A DNA stretch of 64,000 nucleotides from Trematomus loennbergii (Eukaryota > Chordata > Actinopteri > Perciformes > Nototheniidae). Of the stretch, positions 36,340 through 50,573 are shown piece by piece (within the stretch, counting starts at the first letter, position 1; every line of letters begins with the position of its first letter). The notes beneath the pieces were generated by a model, which did not search any database, was not told the origin of the DNA, and worked only from the letters and a program-made list of their open reading frames with translations. The translations under genes and the position numbers were made by a program. The stretch is taken from assembly GCA_012861695.1 (NCBI GenBank), contig JAAOOA010000451.1, positions 5,001-69,000 on the forward strand, read 5' to 3'.

Positions 36340-37240
36340 TGTCAAAGCACTGTGCGGGTTCAAGAGAGTGATGTGTGTGTGAGAAATGCATTCAGTGAAA
36401 ACGATTGCATTTATCCCAGAGTAAGAGTCATCTCTCTCCACATTTCCATTTTTCACCATAATGTCCGTTTCAAAGAGATGGCAGTTGACAGAGCCGCGGC
36501 CCCACGGGAGCTGCCGCGGTGCGTTCAAGAACCTCATTAGAAAATCGGCCCCTTTTTCTGTGTCAGGCCCCATGCCAAAACTCCCTTTTATGGAAGGTTT
36601 TGGCAGCGGAGTAGGCCACCAGAGAATACTACAGCTTCTTAGCTGTGGCTCCAAAGTCGAGTGATTTGTGTGTGAAAAATGCATTTAGTAAAACCAATTG
36701 CATTTATCCCAGAGTAAGAGTCATATCTCTCCACAATTCCACATTTTCCCATAATGTCTCGTTGAGATCGGCAAGGCCGCTTTCATACGATGTTAATTGG
36801 ACACCCATTATGAGGCGCGGCCCCCGTGAGAGTGGCCGCGGTGCGTTCAGGGACCTCCGCAGAAGAACAGTGCGTTACGTAGTGTAACTCTAGTTCTAAA
36901 GTGATATGTGTGTGTAAAATGCATTCAGTAAAAACGATTGCATTTATCCCAGAGTAAGAGTCATCTCTCTCCACATTCCACATTTCCCCATAATGTCCGT
37001 TTCAAGGAGACGGCATTATGACGACGCGCGCCCCCCCCGTGAGAGTGGCCGCGGTGCGTTCAGGGACCTCCGCAGAAGAACAGTGGGTTACGTAGTGTAA
37101 CTCTAGTTCTTGAGTGATATGTGTGTGTAAAATGCATTCGGTAAAAACGATTGCATTTATCCCAGAGTAAGAGTCATCTCTCTCCACATTCCACATTTTC
37201 CACATTTCCCCATAATGTCCGTTTCAAGAGACGGCATTAT
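36340..37240 (+). repeat. tandemly duplicated block inside the DIRS element
   Basis: Four copies (near 36,365, 36,660, 36,898, 37,113) of a 210-300 base unit with ttgcatttatcccagagtaa, gagtcatctctctccacatt and cataatgtccgttt. Copies differ in length and in the GC-rich end (gagagtggccgcggtgcgtt). Confidence 0.85.
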
Positions 37241-37599
37241 GACGACGCGCGGCCCCCCCCCGAGAGCGGGCCGCGGCGCGTTCATTCTCTCTAAGAGAAA
37301 ACAGCATTATGGTGGAGCGCGCGCTCTCACGGGAGCATGCCGTGGTGCGTTCAGGGACCTCAGTTAAAAATCGGCTGTTTTTTTCTCTGAGTGGAAACTA
37401 CATTATAGAAAAACGGCCCTTTCTGTGTCAGCCCCCCATGGGTCAAACTTCCTTTTATGGAGGGTTTGACGGCGGAGTGGGCCACCAGAGAGTACCACAG
37501 CTTCATAGCTGCGGCGCCGCAGCTGATTGCACATCCCCTAACACAATGTTATGGGGAATGGAAAATCAGTGGTGTATTAACAGAGCGCATGGACAGGAC

Positions 37600-38250
37600 A
37601 CTGAGACTGGGTTATTCACTCCAGTTTTGCAGCATCCCTCCTCCGTTCAGAGGCAGGAGAGAAGCACATCTGTCATCCCAGGAGGAGGTTTCCTCTCAGC
37701 ATGTGCACTCTCAAGTCAGAGAGAAGGGGCATTATTCCCTGTACTTCCTGGTTCCCAAGAAGACAGGAGAATTCAGGCCCATTCTGGATCTTCAATGCCT
37801 GAACCAGCACATTGCATGCAAGAAGTTCCATATGTTAACTATGAAACAGTTACTGAGACTGGTGCAGCCAGGCGATTGGTTCACAACCATCGACCTGAAG
37901 AACGCTTACTTTCATGGCGAAATTGCTCCAAGAGCACAGAAAGTATTCGCGTTTTGCCTTCCAGGGGGTAGCCTACGAGTACAACAGACTGCCGTTCGGC
38001 TACTCCCTATCCCCACGCACGTTCAGCCATGACGCTGCAACCGCTGCGGGACCATGGCATGAGGGACGACCTCATAGTTATGGCCAGGTCCAGGGAATGG
38101 GCAATACTGCACACAGCCCAATTGATCCTACACCTAACCAAGTTGGGTTGAAAAAGAAGTTGCGGTCAATTGGAAGAAGAGCTCCCCCATACCTCACCAG
38201 CAGGTAGAATATCTGGGGGTGATGCTCGATGCAGGCAGACTACGTGTCAC
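37600..38250 (+). pseudogene. DIRS reverse transcriptase, frameshifted, active site damaged
   Basis: The first frame gives YFLVPKKTGEFRPILDLQCL and FTTIDLKNAYF, holding the first catalytic aspartate. The frame then shifts near 37,930 to FAFQGVAYEYNRLPFGYSLS and again near 38,030. The aspartate pair survives (38,065-38,070) but lacks the expected tyrosine and neighbouring residues, so a few codons are deleted. Confidence 0.85.
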
Positions 38251-38549
38251 CCTGACAGAAAGCAGACAGGCATCCCTGCTGCGGGCAGTCTGCAGGCTGC
38301 GTCAGGGGGCGACGGTGACAGCTTTGATTATCATGCAGACTTTGGGTCTCATGACGGCTGCTCACTCCGTAGTGCCACTCGACTGCTGCATGCACGTCGC
38401 ATGCAGATGTGGTTTACCGGCCTTCGTTTAGATCTTAAACACAAACGACGTCTGGTGGCCATCCCCCCCCTCAGTAGAGAGCAACCTCCGATTCTGGGGG
38501 TCCCCAGAGAATCTGCGGAGGGGAGCTCCACTGGGGCAGGTAACCTCCT

Positions 38550-39215
38550 ATATCACAGTCTTCACAGACGCTTCAAAGAAAAAGAAAGTGACAGGATGGG
38601 GGGGGACGTGTCTAGAAAGGGCTGTGGGTGGTTGCTGGCCTCTGGCGGCACAGCAACCTCCTGGAGCTGCAAGCAGTGATGTTGGTCCTACAGCACTGCA
38701 AACCCTTAATACAGGGCAAACAGGTGCTAGTAAGGAGCGACAACCGCACCACAGTGGCGTACATCAACAGGCAGGGCGGAGTCCGCTCAATAGCCTGGTT
38801 GACCGCAGCAGAGAACCTGTGGCTGTGGGTTTCACAGATTGTGTTGTCTCTAAGGGCTCTTCACATCCCGGGACGGGAGAACAGGGGGGCCGACCTCATG
38901 TCAAGAGGCGGACCCCTGCCAGACGAGTGGAGGCTTCACCCGGAGGTGGTGAAGCAGGTCTGGACTCAGTTCGGTAGAGCAGAGGTGGACCTGTTCGCCA
39001 ATCGGCGCAACAGCCACTGTGCCCTGTGGTTCTCCCTGGCTCGGTGGGACAACCCGCCCTTGGGGGTCGACACGTTTGCACACGAGCCATGGCCAAGAAA
39101 GCTGCTTTACGCCTTTCCACCGCTGCACCTTATCCCCCCCCTCCTGGAGAGGGTGAGGCGGGAACAGCTGTCAATCATCCTGGTGGCCCCAGATCGCCGC
39201 CTGGCGCCGTGGTAA
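38550..39215 (+). pseudogene. DIRS RNase H and connection region
   Basis: After a frame change near 38,640 the product reads LLELQAVMLVLQHCKPLIQG, VRSDNRTTVAYINRQGG and HIPGRENRGADLMSR, motifs of DIRS/Ty3-type RNase H. It continues to a stop at 39,213-39,215. The front of the domain lies in another frame. Confidence 0.82.
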
Positions 39216-39335
39216 CGCGGGGGTAACACAGATGATGGTGGGCCAGCCCTGAGCGATTCCTCAGGTCTGGGGAGCGCTGTCTCAGGAAGCAGGTGCAATA
39301 GGGGCGTTACCCACTCTGGGCCAACCTCTCCAGGC

Positions 39336-40388
39336 TTGGCTCCTGAGAGGGACAGGCTGAGACAGGTGGGGCTGTCTGATAACGTTATTCAGACTATCCA
39401 AGCAGCAAGAGCAGAATCCACCACAGCTTGTTACAGGCCAAAGTGGGCGGGATTCCGGCGATGGTGTGAAGGAAGGAGTCTAGAGCCTCTGTCGTGCACG
39501 CTGGGCTCTATTCTTACCTACTTACAGATACTGGTGGACAGGGGGCTGGCTCATTCCACAATTAAGGTGTATGCAGCAGCCATTTCGTCCTGCCATGAGG
39601 GATTTGGAGGCAGGTCAGCCTTCAGTCAGCCGCTTATGACGCGGTTTTTGCAGGGGGTCAGGAGGCAGCGCCCGGTAGTGCACGCCTCCGCCCCGCAGTG
39701 GGACCTGCCGTTGGTGCTCGAGGCTCTGGTCACAGAACCATTTGAGCCTCTGGAGCTTTCCTCCCTAGTAGCACTGTCATGGAAGACAGCATTGCTACTT
39801 GCCTTGACTTCGGCTAAAAGAGTGTCCGAGCTGACCGCTCTGTCGGTACACCCAAGTTGTCTTTTGATCCGGGGTGACCGTAGCGGGGCGACACTCAGGC
39901 CGAACCACTCCTTTACTCCTAAGAGTATCAGAAGTTCATTCAGAGCAAGGGCTATTCAGTTAGGTGGCTTTAATCTTCCACCCCATATTGGGGCCAGGGA
40001 GGCTAAATTGCACCTCCTCTGCCCAGTGCGTGCGCTAGCATGCTATGTAGAGCGCACGGCTGCCATTAGGCGCACTGAACAACTGTTTGTGTGCTTTGGG
40101 GATGGTGTGGCTGGAAAAGCCCTCTCAAAGAAGCGCCTAACAGGATGGCTATGCAGGTGCATTACACATGCCTATGGACGGGCGGGGAGAGCCCTCCCCA
40201 CTGGGGTCCGTGCACATTCTACACGGGCTGTGGCTGTGTCAACAGCCTTATTCAGCGGCGTGAGTGTAGAAGATATATGCACGGCGGCGTCTTGGTCTAC
40301 GCCAGGCCCCTTCATAAAATGTTATCTCCTGGACATGTCTGGCTCCTTCTCGTCGTCGGTGCTTGCCGAGGCAACGCATGACTGGTGA
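39336..40388 (+). CDS. DIRS tyrosine recombinase, open 350-codon frame
   Basis: Uninterrupted frame. The phage-integrase-like fold residues are visible: Arg162 in KRVSELTALS, His294 and Arg297 in HSTRAVA, Trp320, and the putative nucleophile Tyr330 in PFIKCYLLD. The N-terminal part (TTACYRPKWAGFRRWC, STIKVYAAAISSCH) looks like the DNA-binding core domain. Fish DIRS recombinases use it to insert the circular DNA copy at short sites. The first ATG is used here; the true start may instead be internal to an overlapping frame. It is the only complete enzyme frame in this element. Confidence 0.92.
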   Translation: MAPERDRLRQVGLSDNVIQTIQAARAESTTACYRPKWAGFRRWCEGRSLEPLSCTLGSILTYLQILVDRGLAHSTIKVYAAAISSCHEGFGGRSAFSQPLMTRFLQGVRRQRPVVHASAPQWDLPLVLEALVTEPFEPLELSSLVALSWKTALLLALTSAKRVSELTALSVHPSCLLIRGDRSGATLRPNHSFTPKSIRSSFRARAIQLGGFNLPPHIGAREAKLHLLCPVRALACYVERTAAIRRTEQLFVCFGDGVAGKALSKKRLTGWLCRCITHAYGRAGRALPTGVRAHSTRAVAVSTALFSGVSVEDICTAASWSTPGPFIKCYLLDMSGSFSSSVLAEATHDW

Positions 40389-40884
40389 GAGGGGGGTGGC
40401 TGTGGGTCAGCAGGTATCTGACCCCCCCCCCTGGACATAAAACACTTGTGTTTTCCCATGCTCCTGAGGGACTCGGGAGACATGGTGTACAATCAGCCCC
40501 ATACAGGGCTGGAGGACTCTCCCCGCCTGCAGGCTGGGAGAGCCTTCCTCACTATTGTCCATGCCCACTCTACACGGAGCGTGTGTGAGTGTGGGGGATG
40601 TGGTGCACTTATGTTTTCCCATGCTCCTGAGGGACCTGGGGAACATGGTGCGCGGTAGGCTCCAGACGGAGTCTCCGCACAATTTTTTTCCATGCACACT
40701 CTACACGAGGTAAGCGTGTGTGAGTGTGCCTTATCCAAGTTGCGGCCCCGACTTCTCCACGGTTACAACCGGATGGGAGGAAGTGGGGATGCAGTGGATA
40801 TTAGCCAAAAGCCGGTCAGGGACGGTGTGGTGGGTCGATGTTGTTGGACGACAGGGCGTTTATACATCGGGGCTCCGCCCACTG

Positions 40885-40982
40885 TACCCATAGAGTCCAG
40901 TAGAGGGCGGAGCCTGTGAGAGATATAACGGGGGGTTACGTATTGTAACCCTAGTTATATAAACACAGGCGGAGCCCTCTAC
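40885..40982. repeat. DIRS internal complementary region
   Basis: Bases 40,885-40,928 are the exact complement of the left end (35,539-35,582). Bases 40,927-40,982 are the exact 56-base complement of the right end (41,178-41,233). This is the junction template expected for DIRS circularisation. Confidence 0.95.
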
Positions 40983-41080
40983 CTGGAGGCCCTGTCTTTC
41001 CTAGTCCGCTCGCTGAAGAGTGTATACGATAGTGGGGCGGCGGCTGGAGCCGCCTTATATACTGTGGGCCTGCGCGCGCA

Positions 41081-41230
41081 TTCAGGTAGGCTCGCCCCGA
41101 TTGGCCGGCTACGTTTACGTAAATTCAGTAGGTGAAAGCACGCACAGCATGATAGAGAGTAGTACCCATAGAGTCCAGTAGAGGGCTCCGCCTGTGTTTA
41201 TATAACTAGGGTTACAATACGTAACCCCCC
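41081..41230. repeat. DIRS right inverted terminal repeat
   Basis: Begins ttcaggtaggctcgccccga, complementary to the left repeat, and ends aatacgtaacccccc before GTT. Its outer 56 bases (41,178-41,233) can pair with 40,927-40,982 around a 195-base loop. Confidence 0.93.
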
Positions 41231-41690
41231 GTTTTGAGATCAAAGCACTCTCGACTTAACGAGCTGCTCCATCCACACTAATGTTAAAATCTGAAAAGGC
41301 CTCTCTACCAAGCTCCAAACTAAGTTAAATATCTCAAAAAGTGTAAAAGATATCAAAAATAAAAATCAATTATGAATAGCTGAAGGTCTTGTGATCATTT
41401 GAAAGTTGGAATGAAGTGTCTAGCTGAAAGTATGTGGAAGGAGTAGCATTTGGCGCAAAGTGTAGGAAAAGAGGATTTGAAGGCATCTCCCATTGACTTC
41501 CATGTTAAAAAAAGAGTTTAAAAAGCTGAATATTTCAAGAAGTATAAAATATTTTTAAAAATGTGAAGGTTTCCCATCGATTCCTGAACAGGTTGAATAG
41601 TTTAATATTTGAATGGTTTCTGTAGCTGAAAATAAGCTGAAGTTATGGAGTGCTAAAGTATTGGCTGAAATAATAATAATAACTAGAAAA
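41231..41690 (+). mobile_element. Helitron/Helentron-like unit A, right part
   Basis: Continuation of unit A: ttgagatcaaagcactctcg, matching 43,798 and 46,988. It ends in an (AAT)n run joined directly to unit B. Confidence 0.6.
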
Positions 41691-42923
41691 TTTCCTGCAG
41701 AAAATGCATGCGAATGCTGTAAACTGTGAACATTTGTGGCGGAATTTAGCTGAAAATGCAGAAAAAGTTTAATGTAATTAGCTGAATGGTAGCTGCTTTT
41801 AGCAAAAAAATTGAGAAAAAGCTTAATATTTAAAAGAAAAGGTTTAAAAAAAATGTATAGCCTTGATGTCCTGAAATAGCTGAATAATGTAATAGTTGAA
41901 TGGTTTCTGCAGCTGAAAATAGGCTGAAGGAGTTAAATATCAGATGTAAGTAGTAGTGAATGAATTTGCATTAAGATGAGAAAAGAAAGTAAAAAGGCTT
42001 GGGAAAGCAGCAGAATATTTGAACTGCAAACTTTTGAACTAACTTGATGGTGAATTATCTGTCGCCATGGCAACGGCATTTGATGACACCCCATAATACG
42101 CTTAGATGTGTTGATGGCTGCATCGTTACCAAACCTGTGAAGTTTTGGGCCATTTCGATCATTTTCACTGAAGTTATGAGAAAACCGTGTTTCATGGAGC
42201 ATTGTGTTGCCATGGCAACGGCATTTGAAGAAATCTCAAAACTGTCCCGTAGATGTCTTCACGGCTGGACTGTTAGCACACATGTGAAGTTTGAGCACTT
42301 TTTGAACATTTTCATAGGAGTAATACATTACATTAGGAGGTTACAATACTCTCTCTCTTCTCTTGATCACCCTCTGAATCTTCTATCGCCCTCTCTCTCT
42401 TCTCTTGATCGCCCTCTCTCTCTTCTCTCTCTCTTCTCTTGCTTGCCCTCTCTCTCTTCTCTTGATTGCCCTCTCTCTTCTCTTGATCGCCCTCTCTCTC
42501 TCCTCTTGATCGCCCTCTCTCTCTCCTCTTGATCGCCCTCTCTCTCTTCTCTTGATCGCCCTCTCTCTCTTCTCTTGATCGCCCTCTCTCTCTTCTCTCT
42601 CTCTTCTCTTGCTCGCGCTCTCTCTCTCCTCTTGATCGCCCTCTCCCTCTCCTCTTGATCGCCCATTCTCTCTCCTCTTGATCGCCCTATCTCTCTTCTC
42701 TTGATCGCCCTCTCTCTCTCCTCTTGATCGCCCTCTCTCTCTCCTCTTGATCGCCCTCTCTCTCTCCTCTTTATCGCCCTCTATCTCTCTTCTCTTGATT
42801 GCCCTCTCTCTCTCCTCTTTATCGCCCTCTCTCTTCTCTTGATCACCCTATCACTCTTCTATCACCCTCTCGCACTTCTCTTGATCGTCCTCTCTTCTCT
42901 TGATGTGTCTGTGAGAGAGAGGG

Positions 42924-42973
<50 letters not shown>

Positions 42974-43145
42974 TGTGTGTCTGTCTGTCTGTCTGTCTGT
43001 CTGTGAGAGAGAGAGTGTGAGTGTGAGTGTGAGTGTGAGTGTGAGTGTGAGTGTGAGTCTGAGTCTGAGTCTGAGTGTGAGTGTGAGTGTGAGTGTGAGT
43101 GTGAGAGAGAGAGAGAGTGTGAGTGTGAGTGTGAGTGTGAGTGTG

Positions 43146-43197
<52 letters not shown>

Positions 43198-43231
43198 TGA
43201 GAGAGAGAGAGAGAGAGTGTGTGTGTCTGTC

Positions 43232-43266
<35 letters not shown>

Positions 43267-44247
43267 AGGTAGAGAGAGAGGTAGAGAGAGAGAGGTAGAG
43301 AGAGGTAGAGGTAGTGGTAGTGGTGAATGTTTACAAACACCTGTGTGTGTAAACCCAGAGATTAAAGGTTACCATGGTGACGACTGCAGCACTGAGTTAA
43401 GAATGCATTGAGGTTTGTATCTGACAATTTTGCCACCTTTTCAAAAACCATGGCTCCTATCAAAAAATTACCAGACCGTGAGCATCAGGGAACCCCAATG
43501 AACTGATATAAGTAGTTTTTTTTTGGTTTTGTGTGTAAAATGTGGAGATGGGAGCAGTTTGTCTAAAGTGTACTTCTCTCTGTTCTGAAGAAAGTTCCGG
43601 AAAGATTTAACATGGTAATCAATTGGGAGCTAGGTGGACTTTTTGTCTCTTCATGCCCTCAAGAGGCATTTTGTTTAATATTTTTCTTAATTATTTTTTA
43701 ATTTTCCAACCTAGGAGAGGTTTTCCTACGTTTTTCATGAACAATTATGTCTGAGGAGTGTAGGGTTTGGGAATTATGGCAAGTTTAAAACGTTTTGAGA
43801 TCAAAGCACTCTAGACTTAACGAGCTGCTCCATCCACACTAATGTTAAAATCTGAAGAAAGCCTCTTACCAAGCTCCAAACAAAGTTAATTATCTCAAAA
43901 AGTGTAAAAGATATCAAAATAAAAGTCAATTTTGAATAGCTGAAGGTGTTGTGATCATTTGAAAGTTGGAATGAAGTGTCTAGCTGAAAGTATGTGGAAG
44001 GAGTAGCATTGGCGCAAAGTGTAGGAAAAGAGGATTTGAAGGCATCTCCCATTGACTTCAATGTTAAAAAAAAGAGTTTAAAAAGCTGAATATTTCAAAA
44101 GTATAACATATTTTTAAAAGTTGAAGGTTTCCCATCGATTCCTGAACAGGCTGAATAGTTTATATTTGAATGGTTTCTGTAGCTGAAAGTAAGCTGAGTT
44201 ATGGAGAGCCAAAGTATGGTTGAAATAATAATAAGTTTAAGGGGAAG
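41691..44247 (+). mobile_element. Helitron/Helentron-like unit B
   Basis: 2.56-kb direct copy of unit A in the same order: AT-rich head, cgccatggcaacggcatttg, TTGATCGCCC minisatellite (42,350-42,905), GT/GA tracts (42,925-43,330), the ccagaccgtgagcatcaggg segment, and the gatcaaagcactctagactt segment. No protein recognised. Confidence 0.6.
42350..42905. repeat. TTGATCGCCC minisatellite in unit B
   Basis: Same unit as in A, about 555 bases, followed by (GT)n/(GA)n/(GAGTGT)n tracts to 43,330. Confidence 0.93.
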
Positions 44248-47480
<3,233 letters not shown>

Positions 47481-48060
47481 TTATCTCAAAAAGTGTAAAG
47501 ATATCAAAAATAAAAGTCAATTTTGAATAGCTGAAGGTGTTTGTGATCATTTGAAAGTTGGAATGAAGTGTCTAGCTGAAAGTATGTGGAAGGAGTAGCA
47601 TTTGGCGCAAAGTGTAGGAAAAGAGGATTTGAAGGCATCTCCCATTGACTTCAATGTTAAAAAAAGAGTTTAAAAAGCTGAATATTTCAAAAAGTAATAA
47701 AATATTTTTAAAAAGTTGAAGGTTTTCCATCGATTCCTGAACAGGCTGAATAGTTTGATATTTGAATGGTTTCTGTAGCTGAAAGTAAGCTGAAGTTATG
47801 GAGAGCCAAAGTATGGTTGAAATAATATTTTAAGGGGAAGAATAAAGATTCGAAGTACTATAGTGGAATGCTGTAAACAGCATTCGCACTAATAAGAATT
47901 GAAGTACTATAGTGGAATGCTGTGGCCCAGCATTCACACTAATAAAGAATTGAAGTACTATAGTGGAATGCTGTGGCACAGCATTCACACTAATAATAAT
48001 AAGGGGAAGAATAAAGATTCGAAGAACTATATGGAATGCTGTAAACAGCATTCGTACTAA
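47481..48060 (+). repeat. truncated unit plus four tandem hairpin-CTAA termini
   Basis: A partial unit (47,481-47,860) is followed by termini ending at 47,892, 47,942, 47,993 and 48,060. Each has gaagtactatagtg or a variant, a gaatgctg...cagcattc hairpin, and CTAA followed by T. Confidence 0.7.
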
Positions 48061-49117
48061 TTATGAGATTTCAACATAGACATTTTCTGATTTGTAGAAA
48101 AACATGACGTGGTTTTTATGTTGAGAAAGTCACATTATTAGATTTTAGGAAAAAGTCCGATTTTGAATAAGAAATCATAATTCAGTGTTTTGAGAAAACC
48201 AGCTATGACTGATACCATGTGCCAAATAATTAGTTTGATTTAATTCACATCTCATATCATACCAAGCCACACAATCATACAAAGCAACATGAGCTTTAGA
48301 TAAGGAGTTTGAGACACAGGTTTATTCTTTAGTTTCATGAAGGGTAATGTAAAGCAAAGCATTGGAAAAGGGCTCTTCTCTAACAGGAGGCAAAAGGGCA
48401 GGCGCTCGACCCCTTTGAGGTCTCTGATGCCCGATGAGTGATGTTGAGTTTGATCTGTCTTCTCTCGCTGTGGAGCTGCTGGATATTTCCAGAAGATATC
48501 ATTTATATCTGTCAACAGGCAGGATCTGAATCCACTCTCTGCACAGCTATACTTCCTTTGAGAGATATCACATCTGAAAGGTTATATCTGATTACACTTC
48601 ATACAGACTACATGCACATCAACCTAAACACCACCATTTCAACCCAGGCAGAGCTCCTTTTAGAAACCAATGGGAACATTTGATCGGACATTAATTAACC
48701 CGGGGTGATAAACACAAAGAAGTCCAAGAGATTCAAAATATCTCTTCTTCTTGTCCTTTTTCTGACTTTGTCCTCAAAGACTTTGAGAGCGCTACAAAGA
48801 CAGCTTTGATTACAGAACGTCTCCCCCCAAACGCAGTATTATGGGATGCCTGCGGACACTTGTGGAGACGGACACGGGTCAGCAGGTAACCCCCCGGACC
48901 TGAAAGAGAAAAAGGGAAACCTCAATAAATAAAGTTCACACGGTACGACCTTTCTGTCTTCCTGTCACCTGAGAGGAGAAGGTGAGAGGAGAGAATGATG
49001 ATGATGATGAAACATGGAGAGAACCAGACAGAATGATGAAGAGAGAAAGAAGAGTGTTGTTTCTGAGGTCATGCTCCATTCAAGAGTTTCATATCTTGAT
49101 GAGTGGAGGACATGGTT
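48061..49117. other. region 3' of the NLR-like gene, mostly unrecognised
   Basis: 48,085-48,200 carries a few gaaaaagtc-type units. tttatt at about 48,321 could be a minus-strand polyadenylation signal (AATAAA). No other feature seen. Confidence 0.4.
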
Positions 49118-49169
49118 TCAGTACTCACAGGTCTTCTGGATCGTGGCTCTGATCGTCTCCCATCCGATC
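49118..49169 (-). CDS. possible last coding exon of the NLR-like gene
   Basis: After acceptor CCTACAG one base completes the codon left by an LRR exon, then IGWETIRATIQKTCEY and a TGA stop. Phase agrees with the LRR exons. No family match recognised, and TGTGAGTAC inside could also be a donor. Confidence 0.35.
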
Positions 49170-49426
49170 CTGTAGGGATGAACACAATCCAACAGTTTGA
49201 GATCCAGTTTAAAATAAGTGTTAGTTCTTTGAGTCAGCTTCAGAGTCCTGATCTCATGCTTTACATCCCATCATATCTTCTCTGCAAACACTACGACTGC
49301 CTGCCACAGCTCTCAGCTGCATGACAGGAAGTAACCAGTCATTAGAAACTCAAAACATCCCATCAAGAACAGACTACCTTCCCACTCTTCTGTCAAACCC
49401 CATATGTCTGGTGGAAAGTTGTAGGG

Positions 49427-50226
49427 CTGCCCCCAATCAGTCGACTCAACGTTAGTCGGCTAAAGAAGTCAGCTGGAAACCCTCAGCCTTCATTCAGAGC
49501 GGAGCCTGGTCATTAAGATCATTCTGTCAGGCAGGAAATCTAAAGTGTGGATCTTTCTGAGTATAAAGGACGAGTCCCACAAGGTGACATGCAGACTCCA
49601 CAGAGAAGAAGTCTCCTCCGTATGATTATCCCACAACGTGTGTTCCTCTCTCAGACTGGGAAGAAAGCAGAGAGTCAGGCAGCAGCCTAGCTCTGTATCA
49701 ACATATAGAGACCTATAATATAAAATCATTCTGACCTCAGAACACCATAAAGCTCTCATTTCATGATGAGGGCGTCATGTCCGGAGGGATTTCAGCCCAC
49801 GCTCATATTCTCACTGTTTCTGTTTCCTGTGTAGTTTTTATTGGGTTGTTATATTCAGATATGAATTATAGAAACTAAACTAAATGTTCAGTGTGTGTGT
49901 CCTCGCTGCTTGTTCACACACATTAAGAATCCTTAGCGGAGCTTCTGCTGTTCACACCGCTGCGTCCGTGCGCTGTGACTCTCATGCGCTCTCTACTGTA
50001 AGATCTCATTTATACTTCAAAGGTTCATTATTACAGTCTTATTATATATTCTATGTGAAGCAACACTGTTATAATAATGTTCTTTATCAGCCTTGGAAAC
50101 TGAAACCATTTTGGAGAAAAAAACTAATATATGAATAATCATAATATATCATAAACGTGAGTCGACTAATCGCCTGAATTGACGACTATCAGTCGACTAG
50201 AAGAATCTGTAGTGGAGGGCAGCCCT
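49427..50226. mobile_element. probable hAT-like non-autonomous element
   Basis: Inverted ends tagggctgccccc and gggcagcccta, with subterminal repeats of tcgactaatcg type (cagtcgactcaacg near the left, cagtcgactagaag near the right). A clear 8-bp target duplication is not visible. Confidence 0.6.
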
Positions 50227-50402
50227 AGAGAGGAGATTACTGACTAAATGTGGCTTTGCATTTCCAGCTGTTCTTCTATAGTTGATGGAAGAATGAGAGA
50301 GCCTGCTCAGTGGGTAACATCACTGATCTGTTTCCCCAGAGAGAGAAACACCTCCCTGAGTTTCATACAATACTGCTGAACCAGCAGAGACCCCTTACTG
50401 AC

Positions 50403-50573
50403 CTGAGGGTCTCCAGTCTGCCGGGTCTCTCCACAAGATCTCTCAGCAGCTCCACTCCTGAATCATGCAGAGCGTTCCCATTCAGGTCCAGATCTCTCAG
50501 ATGGGAGGGGTTGGACTTCAGAGCTGAGATCAGAACAGACCAGCTGATCCATGACAACCTGCAGCTATTCAGA
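50403..50573 (-). CDS. NLR-like gene, LRR exon A
   Basis: 171 bases, acceptor ATTCAG, donor TCAG|GTCAGT. Reads LNSCRLSWISWSVLISALKS and HLRDLDLNGNALHDSGVELL, the fish NLR-C type leucine-rich repeat (LxxCxL..LxxLDLSxNxLxDSGVxLL). One codon shorter than usual near the end (RPGRLETL for SPDCRLETL). Such repeats form the sensor part of cytosolic immune receptors. Confidence 0.88.

Larger units (their letters stand above)
35541..41230 (+). mobile_element. DIRS-like tyrosine-recombinase retrotransposon, full-length structure
   Basis: A 5.7-kb element in the order left inverted repeat, gag-like frame, a tandemly duplicated block, RT, RNase H, tyrosine recombinase, internal complementary region (40,885-40,982), right inverted repeat. 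GTT stands on both sides (35,538-35,540 and 41,231-41,233), with one GTT in the matching unoccupied sequence at 46,985-46,987. DIRS elements integrate by recombinase rather than integrase and make no usual target duplication. The RT frame is damaged, so this copy is probably not autonomous. Confidence 0.93.

Noticed and set aside
36220..36684. 154-codon minus-strand frame inside the DIRS element
   Set aside because: It covers the duplicated block, has no motif, and opposes the direction of all recognised domains.
35541..41230. Possible endogenous retrovirus
   Set aside because: Inverted rather than direct terminal repeats, a tyrosine recombinase instead of integrase, and no protease or envelope frame: a DIRS-type retrotransposon.
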